A model generated the notes under the pieces. It ran no database searches, was not told the DNA's origin, and saw only the letters and a program-made list of their open reading frames with translations. A DNA stretch of 64,000 nt. Origin: Streptomyces armeniacus. Its GTDB lineage: Bacteria > Actinomycetota > Actinomycetes > Streptomycetales > Streptomycetaceae. The stretch spans positions 4,517,367 through 4,581,366 of the forward strand of contig NZ_CP031320.1 of assembly GCF_003355155.1 (NCBI RefSeq). The letters are read 5' to 3'. Shown here piece by piece: positions 58,101-64,000 of this stretch. Position 1 is the stretch's first letter. Every line of letters starts with the position of its first letter. The translations under genes and the position numbers were made by a program.

Positions 58101-58513
58101 GCGGGCGACCCCGTGGCAGCCGGCGCCTGGTGCCGGCCTACCTGGCCACGTACGGGCGCGCGAATCCGAGCCGCAACACGCTGGACCGGCTGTCGGTCCT
58201 GCACGTACCCGACGCCCCCGGCCGCGCCGGAGGCCCCGGCCCGGCCGGCGGCACCGGCGGCGGCCCGGACGCGCTGAGCGGGCTGCGCCCGGAGGAGCGG
58301 CGGCTGCTGGACCTGCTGCGGCCCGGCGCGCTGTCGCTCGCCGAGGCATCGGCCCATCTGCGGCTGCCCGTCAGCGTGGTGAAGGTCCTGGTGGCCGATC
58401 TGGTCGACACGGGACACCTGCAGGCGCGGCCGCCCGCGCCCGAACACCGACTGCCCGAACGCGAGATACTGGAGAAGGTTCTCGATGGACTCCGCACTCT
58501 CAAGTCCTCCTAG
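58097..58513 (+). CDS. cvnC: Conservon DUF742 winged-helix protein (CvnC)
   Basis: A 138-aa DUF742 protein. A basic N-terminus (RLVPAYLATYGRANPSRNTL) precedes a winged-helix-like region (LSLAEASAHLRLPVSVVKVL, VADLVDTGHLQARPP, EREILEKVLDGLRTL). The 3' end overlaps cvnD by 29 bp. Its role in the conservon complex is thought to be binding CvnA, CvnB or CvnD. Confidence 0.94.
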   Translation: MSGRPRGSRRLVPAYLATYGRANPSRNTLDRLSVLHVPDAPGRAGGPGPAGGTGGGPDALSGLRPEERRLLDLLRPGALSLAEASAHLRLPVSVVKVLVADLVDTGHLQARPPAPEHRLPEREILEKVLDGLRTLKSS

Positions 58514-59156
58514 CGGCCCCGGCGGCACGGGAGGCGCAGGAGGCCCCGGCGGCAACGGTCCCGCCCCGGCCGCCCCCGTCGGCGGCTATCTGGCCGGCAT
58601 GCACCAGACGCTGGTGAAGCTGCTCGTGGCGGGCCCGTTCGGAGTCGGCAAGACCACCTTCATCCGCTCGCTGTCGGAGACCGCGCCGCTGCACACCGAG
58701 GAGATCATGACGCGCAGCGGCGCGCTGGTCGACGATCTGGCGGGGGTGCGCGAGAAGTCCACCACCACGGTCGCGATCGACTTCGGCCGCCGTACGCTCC
58801 CCGGCGACCTGGTGCTGTACCTGTTCGGCACGCCCGGGCAGCGGCGGTTCCGGCCGCTGTGGCAGGACATCGCGCGCGGCGCGCTGGGCGCGCTGGTGCT
58901 GGCGGACACGCGGCGGCTGGAGGACTCGTTCGAGGTGATGGACCTGGTCGAGGAGGCCGGGCTGCGGTACGCGGTCGCCGTCAACACCTTCCCCGACTCC
59001 CCCGCGCACTCCCCCGACACGCTGCGCGACCACCTCGACCTGCACCCGGACACACCGCTGGTGTACTGCGACGCGCGCGACCGCGACCAGGCCGCGGACG
59101 CGCTGATCGCCCTCGTCGGACACGTACTCGCCCATACGCCCCAGGAGTCCGCGTGA
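58485..59156 (+). CDS. cvnD: Conservon small GTPase-like protein (CvnD)
   Basis: A 223-aa nucleotide-binding protein of the MglA/RarD type. The P-loop is AGPFGVGKTTFIRSLSE, the switch region LFGTPGQRRFRPLWQD, and the base-contact position VNTFPDSP replaces the classic NKxD. Residues 1-35 are a Gly/Pro-rich extension. In S. griseus and S. coelicolor the homologous operon represses development. Its stop overlaps the first P450 start (GTGA). Confidence 0.94.
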   Translation: MDSALSSPPSGPGGTGGAGGPGGNGPAPAAPVGGYLAGMHQTLVKLLVAGPFGVGKTTFIRSLSETAPLHTEEIMTRSGALVDDLAGVREKSTTTVAIDFGRRTLPGDLVLYLFGTPGQRRFRPLWQDIARGALGALVLADTRRLEDSFEVMDLVEEAGLRYAVAVNTFPDSPAHSPDTLRDHLDLHPDTPLVYCDARDRDQAADALIALVGHVLAHTPQESA

Positions 59157-60532
59157 CCTCCCCCAGCACGCCCGGCACCGGCACCGGCACCACCGACACC
59201 CCCGGGCCCGGGCCCGGCTCCGGGCACGAGGTCGCCGCGCTGTACGGCCCGGAGTTCGCCGCCGACCCGTACCGCGTGTACGACCGGCTGCGCGCGTACG
59301 GCCCGCTCGCCCCCGTCGAGATCGCGCCCGGCATCGGCGCCATGCTGGTCACCGACCACCGCGCGGCGCTGGAGCTGCTGCACGACACGGACACGTGGTC
59401 GAAGGACTCGCGGCGGTGGCAGGAGACCGTACCGCCCGACTCGCCGGTCCTCCCCATACTGGGCTGGCGCCCCAACGCGCTCGTCAACGACGGTGCCGCG
59501 CACCGCCGTTACCGCCAGGTCGTCACCGACAGCTTCGCCCTCATCCCGCCGCACGAGCTGCGCGAGCACACGCGGCAGACGTCGGAGGCGCTGATCGCGC
59601 GGTTCGCCGGGAAGGGGCGCGCCGACCTCATCGCGGAGTACGCGAGCAAGCTGCCCGTCCTGGTCTTCAACCGCCTCTTCGGCATGCCCGACGCGCACAG
59701 CGACCAGCTGGTGGCCGCCCTCTGCGGGATGCTCGACGCCAGCACGCCCGAGGAGGCCACGACGGCGAACACGGCGTTCTCCTCGTACATCGGCGAGCTG
59801 ATCGCCGAGAAGAGCGAGCGCCGGGGGCCGGACCTGACGTCCTGGTTCATGGACCACCCCGCGCAGCTGAGCCAGGAGGAGCTGCAGGACCAGATCGTGC
59901 TGACGATGGCGGCGGGCCACAACCCGACCACCAACCTGATCGGCAACGCCCTGGCCCGCATGCTCTCCGACGACCGCTACTACAGCACCCTGTCCAGCGG
60001 CGGCCTCACCCCGCGCGACGCGCTGCACGACGTCCTGCACAACGACCCGCCCATGTCCAACCTGTCCCCGCACTTCCCGCGGCGCGACGTCTTCTTCCAC
60101 GGCACGTGGGTACGGGCGGGCCAGCTCGTCCTCGTGTCGTACGCCGCCGCCAACACCCAGCACGGCCGCACCCGTCCGGGCGAGTCCGCGGGCGCGGGCG
60201 GCTCCGGCGGGGGCGCGCACCTCGCGTGGGCCGCCGGGCCGCATTCCTGCCCGGTGCAGAACCCGGCGCGGCTCATCGCGACCACCGCCATCGAACGCCT
60301 CACCGCGTGGCTCTCCGACATCGAGCTGACCGTCCCGCACGACGAACTGGTGTGGCGGCACGGTCCGTTCCACCGCGCGCTCGTCGAACTCCCCGCACGC
60401 TTCACGCCGATCACACCCGACCAGGCAGGAGCCACGCCATGGGGCAGCAGCCCATCGTCATCGACCCGGCCGGACGGGACGTCCCCGGTGAGGCCGGACG
60501 CCTCCGCGAGCGCGGGCCCGCCGCACGCGTAG
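59153..60532 (+). CDS. Conservon-linked cytochrome P450 (first)
   Basis: A 459-aa P450-like protein. The cysteine motif is AWAAGPHSCPVQNPARL, with Trp in place of the usual Phe and Pro after the Cys, and the I-helix has AAGHNPTTNLIGN, which lacks the usual AGxET. No classical ExxR is obvious at the expected place, so catalysis may be unusual. GTG 59153 follows AGGAG and overlaps cvnD. The last 31 residues (SPSSSTRPDG onward) overlap the next gene. Its position fits RarE/CvnE-type P450s of conservons. Confidence 0.9.
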   Translation: MTSPSTPGTGTGTTDTPGPGPGSGHEVAALYGPEFAADPYRVYDRLRAYGPLAPVEIAPGIGAMLVTDHRAALELLHDTDTWSKDSRRWQETVPPDSPVLPILGWRPNALVNDGAAHRRYRQVVTDSFALIPPHELREHTRQTSEALIARFAGKGRADLIAEYASKLPVLVFNRLFGMPDAHSDQLVAALCGMLDASTPEEATTANTAFSSYIGELIAEKSERRGPDLTSWFMDHPAQLSQEELQDQIVLTMAAGHNPTTNLIGNALARMLSDDRYYSTLSSGGLTPRDALHDVLHNDPPMSNLSPHFPRRDVFFHGTWVRAGQLVLVSYAAANTQHGRTRPGESAGAGGSGGGAHLAWAAGPHSCPVQNPARLIATTAIERLTAWLSDIELTVPHDELVWRHGPFHRALVELPARFTPITPDQAGATPWGSSPSSSTRPDGTSPVRPDASASAGPPHA

Positions 60533-61683
60533 AGCTGCCGGGCGGCATCACGGCCTGGGCGGTCAGCGACCACGGCGTGCTCAAACGCTTACTCGCCGAC
60601 CCGCGGGTGTCGCGCGACCCGCGGCAGCACTGGCCCGCCTGGCAGCGCGGCGAACACCGCGGCACCTGGATCGAGGCGTGGGTCGGCCCCGTCAACATGC
60701 TCACCTCCTACGGGCCCGAGCACCGGCGGCTGCGCAAGCTGATGTCACCGGCGTTCACCGCGCGCCGTACGGAGGCCATGCGCCCGCGCGTCGAGCACCT
60801 CACCGGCGAACTGCTGGACGCGCTCGCCCGTACGCCACCGGGCGAACCGGTGGACCTGCGCGCGGCGTACGCGTTCCCGCTGCCGATGCGGGTCGTGTGC
60901 GAACTCTTCGGCGTCCCGGAGGAGTCGCGTGCGGAGCTGTCCGACCTGGTCGAGCGGATCATGAACACGGGGGCCACACCGGAGGAGGCCACCCGCACGA
61001 TGGCGGACGTGGAGCGCACGTTCTCGGCCCTCATCGAACGCAAGCGGAATGAGCCGGGCGACGATCTGGCGAGCGCTCTGGTGTCGACGCGGGACGAGGA
61101 CGGCGACCGGCTCACCGAGCCGGAACTGCTGGCCACATTGCTGCTGTTGCTCAGCGCCGGGCACGAGACCACGGTGAACCTCATCGGCAACGCGGTACAC
61201 GCCCTGCTGACCCACCCGGAACAGCTCCGGAAGGTCCGTACGGGCGAGGTGACCTGGGCCGACGTGGTGGAGGAGACGCTGCGGTGGGCGCCGAGCGTGG
61301 CGTACATGCCGCTGCGGTACGCGGTCGAGGACATCGAACTGGAGGGCCGCGGCGGCGTCACCATCCGGAAGGGCGACCCCATCCTCGCCGCCTTCGCCGC
61401 CGCCGGCCGCGACCCGCTCCAACACGGCCCGGCCGCAGCGGGGTTCGACCCCGCGCGCCCCGGCCCCGAGCACCTGTCGTTCGGCCACGGCGTCCACTTC
61501 TGCCTGGGCGCGCCCCTCGCCCGCATGGAGGCGCTGACGGCGCTGCCCGCGCTCTTCGACCGCTTCCCGGACCTGCGGCTCGCGGTGGCACCGGCGGACA
61601 TCGAGCACGTCGGCTCGTTCGTCGCGAACGGCCACAGCACGCTGCCGGTCCTGCTGTCGGCCGCGCCGGGCGGCCCCGGCTGA
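60439..61683 (+). CDS. Conservon-linked cytochrome P450 (second), TTA-containing
   Basis: A 414-aa P450 with all canonical motifs: heme ligand FGHGVHFCLGAPLARME, I-helix LLSAGHETTVNLIGN and ExxR in EETLRWAPSV. ATG 60439 follows CAGGAG and lies 94 bp inside the first P450 gene, so the two are tightly coupled. Codon 51 is TTA (60589-60591), making full translation dependent on the bldA tRNA. The likely partner is the conservon; no ferredoxin is nearby. Confidence 0.94.
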   Translation: MGQQPIVIDPAGRDVPGEAGRLRERGPAARVELPGGITAWAVSDHGVLKRLLADPRVSRDPRQHWPAWQRGEHRGTWIEAWVGPVNMLTSYGPEHRRLRKLMSPAFTARRTEAMRPRVEHLTGELLDALARTPPGEPVDLRAAYAFPLPMRVVCELFGVPEESRAELSDLVERIMNTGATPEEATRTMADVERTFSALIERKRNEPGDDLASALVSTRDEDGDRLTEPELLATLLLLLSAGHETTVNLIGNAVHALLTHPEQLRKVRTGEVTWADVVEETLRWAPSVAYMPLRYAVEDIELEGRGGVTIRKGDPILAAFAAAGRDPLQHGPAAAGFDPARPGPEHLSFGHGVHFCLGAPLARMEALTALPALFDRFPDLRLAVAPADIEHVGSFVANGHSTLPVLLSAAPGGPG

Positions 61684-61845
61684 CCGCCCCGCCCGGAGCC
61701 GTACGCGCAGCCGCCCGCGAACAGGCCGTGCACCCGCCCCGCGAAGCCGCCCACGCCCCGCCCCCCGGAGCCGAACTGAATACCGAAACGGGCATGTGCC
61801 GACGGCCGTTGGGCAGGATCCCTGATGGCCCATCAACTAAACAAG

Positions 61846-61879
61846 GGTCACATCTCGGTCAACGGAAAGCGCAGAATAG
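61846..61879 (+). promoter_or_regulatory. Direct repeats resembling SARP/PHO box upstream of afsR (gap 61684-61991)
   Basis: GGTCACA (61846-61852) and GGTCAAC (61857-61863) are spaced 11 bp. Eight bases later CAGAAT (61872-61877) could be a -10, the geometry of SARP-activated promoters. Both heptamers also resemble PhoP repeat units. The rest of this 308-bp gap shows no gene. Confidence 0.4.
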
Positions 61880-61991
61880 GCACATCCAGGCCGCAACCCG
61901 GCGGATGAGGCCGGTACCGTGCTGACGTAAGGAGCGCCGACAAGGCACACTGGCCGATGCGGAAGCGGAGCGCACGACGGCAGGGGGCACC

Positions 61992-64000
61992 ATGGGCGCC
62001 GAGGGCCACACGGGACGCGACACCGGGCAGCGGGAACACCAGTTGCGGTTCACGGTGCTCGGGCCCGTCAGGGCGTGGCGCGGTGACAGCGCTCTCAGCA
62101 CGGGTTCGCCGCAGCAACGGGCCCTGCTCGCCGCCCTGTTGCTGCGCGGCGGCCACACGGCGACCGCGGAAGAGCTGATCGACGCCCTGTGGGGCGAGGA
62201 CCCGCCGGATCAGGCCAAGGCCGCGCTCCGTACGTACGCGTCACGCATCCGGAAGGCGCTGGCCCCCGACTCGGACCTGCTCGTGAGCGAGTCCGGCGGC
62301 TATGCGATACGCACCCACGCGGCCGGCGCCGTGCTCGACGTCGACGTCGCGACCGCACTCGCCACCGACGCGGAGAAGTGCGCCGCGGCGGGCGACCGCT
62401 GCCGGGCGCGCGAGCTGTACGACGCGGCCCTGGCCCAGTGGGACGGCGAACCCCTCGCGCACCTGCCGGGGCCGTACGCGGAGGCGCAGCGCGCCCGGCT
62501 CGAGGAGTGGCGGCTCGGCCTCCAGGAGCACCGGCTCGACCTGGACCTGCAAGTCGGCTGCCACGCCGAGGCCGTATCGGAACTCACCGCGCTGACCGCC
62601 GCGCACCCGCTGCGCGAGCGGCTGCGCGAACTGCTGATGCTCGCGCTCTACCGCAGCGGACGGCAGGCCGAGGCGCTGGCCGTGTACGCCGACACGCGGC
62701 GCCTGCTGGCCGACGAGCTCGGCGTCGACCCCCGCTCCGAACTGTCCGAGCTCCAGCAGCGCATCCTCGAGGCCGACTCCGACCTGTCCCTGTCCGCGGA
62801 CGAACCCGCCCGCGCCGGCACCACGGACGCGCTCCGGCCGGCCCAGCTCCCCGCCACCGTCGCCGACTTCACCGGTCGCGCCGGCTTCGTCGCCGAGCTG
62901 GGCGACCAGCTCGCGGCCGCCGAGGGCACCGTGATGGCCGTGTCCGCGGTCGCGGGCATCGGCGGAGTCGGCAAGACGACCCTCGCGGTGCACGTCGCGC
63001 ACGCCGCCAGCGAGCACTTCCCGGACGGCCAGCTGTACGTCGACCTCCAGGGCGCCGGCCCCACCGCCGCCGAACCGGAAGCTGTCCTCGGCGCCTTCCT
63101 GCGCTCCCTCGGCACCCCGGACACGTCCATCCCGGACGGCGTGCAGGAACGCGCCGCCATGTACCGCTCGCTGCTCGCCGGACGCCGCGTCCTGGCCCTT
63201 CTCGACAACGCCCGCGACGCCGCCCAGGTGCGGCCGCTGCTGCCCGGCACGGCGGGCTGCGCGGCCCTCGTCACCAGCCGCGCCCGCATGGTCGACCTGG
63301 CCGGCGCGCACCTCGTGGACCTCGACGTGATGAGCCCCGAGGAGGCCATGACCCTCTTCACCCGCATCGTCGGGGACGAGCGGACCACCACCGAACGGCA
63401 GGCCGCGATGGACGTCGTGGCCGCCTGCGGCTTCCTGCCCCTGGCCATCCGCATCGCCGCGGCCCGGCTGGCCGCCCGGCGCACCTGGACCGTCTCCATC
63501 CTGGCCAGCAAGCTCGCCGACGAACGCCGCCGCCTCGACGAACTCCAGGCCGGCGACCAGGCCGTCAAGGCCACCTTCGAACTCGGCTACAGCCAGCTCG
63601 ACAGGGAACAGGCCCGCGCCTTCCGGCTGCTGGGCCTCGCCGAGGGCCCCGACATCTCCCTGCACGCGGCCGCCGCCATGCTGGACCGTGGCCCGGAGGA
63701 GACCGAGGACCTGCTCGAATCCCTCGTCGACACCTCGCTGCTGGAGTCCGCGGCCCCCGGCCGGTACCGGTTCCACGACCTCCTACGCCTCTACGCCCGC
63801 ACCTGCGCGGAACGCGACGAGCACCCGCCGTCCGAACGCGAGGCGGCGCTGGCGCGGCTGCTGGACTTCTACCTCGCGACGGCGGCGGCGGTGCACAGGC
63901 TCGACCGCCCCGGCGAACGCATGGTGGACCACCTCGAGGACACGGGCTCCCAACGCGGCCTGCACTTCCGCGACCTGAGCGCGGCGACCAGCTGGCTCTT
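61992..64000 (+). CDS. afsR: AfsR-type SARP transcriptional regulator (3' end beyond window)
   Basis: The first 669 residues of a SARP regulator. Domains in order: OmpR-like winged helix (about 20-110; TGSPQQRALLAALLLRGGHT), bacterial transcriptional activation domain (about 115-265; HPLRERLRELLMLALYRSGR), then an NB-ARC ATPase with P-loop GIGGVGKTT (about 322-330) and GLPLAI-like FLPLAIRIAAARLAARRTW. The sequence closely follows my recollection of S. coelicolor AfsR, the AfsK-phosphorylated activator of afsS and secondary metabolism; synteny with fbiC supports this. ATG 61992 follows GGGGG. TPR repeats are expected past the window edge. Confidence 0.9.
   Translation, partial: MGAEGHTGRDTGQREHQLRFTVLGPVRAWRGDSALSTGSPQQRALLAALLLRGGHTATAEELIDALWGEDPPDQAKAALRTYASRIRKALAPDSDLLVSESGGYAIRTHAAGAVLDVDVATALATDAEKCAAAGDRCRARELYDAALAQWDGEPLAHLPGPYAEAQRARLEEWRLGLQEHRLDLDLQVGCHAEAVSELTALTAAHPLRERLRELLMLALYRSGRQAEALAVYADTRRLLADELGVDPRSELSELQQRILEADSDLSLSADEPARAGTTDALRPAQLPATVADFTGRAGFVAELGDQLAAAEGTVMAVSAVAGIGGVGKTTLAVHVAHAASEHFPDGQLYVDLQGAGPTAAEPEAVLGAFLRSLGTPDTSIPDGVQERAAMYRSLLAGRRVLALLDNARDAAQVRPLLPGTAGCAALVTSRARMVDLAGAHLVDLDVMSPEEAMTLFTRIVGDERTTTERQAAMDVVAACGFLPLAIRIAAARLAARRTWTVSILASKLADERRRLDELQAGDQAVKATFELGYSQLDREQARAFRLLGLAEGPDISLHAAAAMLDRGPEETEDLLESLVDTSLLESAAPGRYRFHDLLRLYARTCAERDEHPPSEREAALARLLDFYLATAAAVHRLDRPGERMVDHLEDTGSQRGLHFRDLSAATSWL

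Overview
The window is high-GC chromosomal DNA of a Streptomyces. Evidence for this: strong G/C bias at third codon positions, GTG starts and translationally overlapping stops (GTGA, ATGA), a Zur-controlled znuACB-zur locus beside glyS-uppS-recO, a DD-carboxypeptidase/GPP34/XRE/DUF397 block, F420 genes (fbiC), a conservon, and the start of an afsR-type SARP regulator. No tRNA, rRNA, CRISPR array or insertion sequence was recognised.

0-5.6 kb: the 5' part of a secreted DUF6351 protein, then a divergent three-gene unit (membrane protein, small protein, membrane-anchored protein). Its first two products share a short motif, NNSAFxFGAH. A metallo-beta-lactamase-fold hydrolase follows. 5.9-12.8 kb: glycyl-tRNA synthetase divergent from the zinc-uptake locus, whose leaderless-looking promoter is covered by two Zur-box-like sites; then undecaprenyl diphosphate synthase and RecO. 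12.9-18.9 kb: a NarL-type two-component pair, an MMPL transporter with its own terminator, and an alpha/beta hydrolase. 19-27.8 kb: a TerB-like protein, a lipoprotein preceded by a perfect 36-bp hairpin, small orphan genes, an orphan solute-binding lipoprotein, a SpoIIE-type phosphatase, a first DUF397/XRE module and a DUF574 methyltransferase.

28-38.6 kb: ATP-dependent DNA ligase, a polytopic membrane protein, a 943-aa DD-carboxypeptidase with a very long cytoplasmic tail, a GPP34 protein, a second XRE-DUF397 pair (probable scr1-scr2) and an ADP-ribosylglycohydrolase. 38.6-49.3 kb: a 1207-aa STAND/TPR protein, a divergent MmyB-like regulator/SnoaL-like pair, bifunctional FO synthase (fbiC), a Ddn-family and an LLM F420-dependent oxidoreductase, and a small secreted and a small membrane protein. 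49.6-55.6 kb: Tat-exported PHP-type hydrolase, methyltransferase, a truncated reductase, a flavin-binding oxidoreductase, a toxin-antitoxin-like pair and a cytochrome P450. 56-61.7 kb: a conservon (cvnABCD) translationally coupled to two P450s, the second with a TTA codon. The window ends inside afsR.

From recalled S. coelicolor gene order, glyS-zur-recO (about SCO2504-2510) and the DD-carboxypeptidase-scr1/2-fbiC-afsR stretch (about SCO4439-4426) are far apart in that species, so the window appears to join two blocks. Intergenic DNA is unusually structured: a dispersed REP-like family, four short tandem arrays with periods of 16, 16, 8 and 11 bp, and the perfect hairpin.
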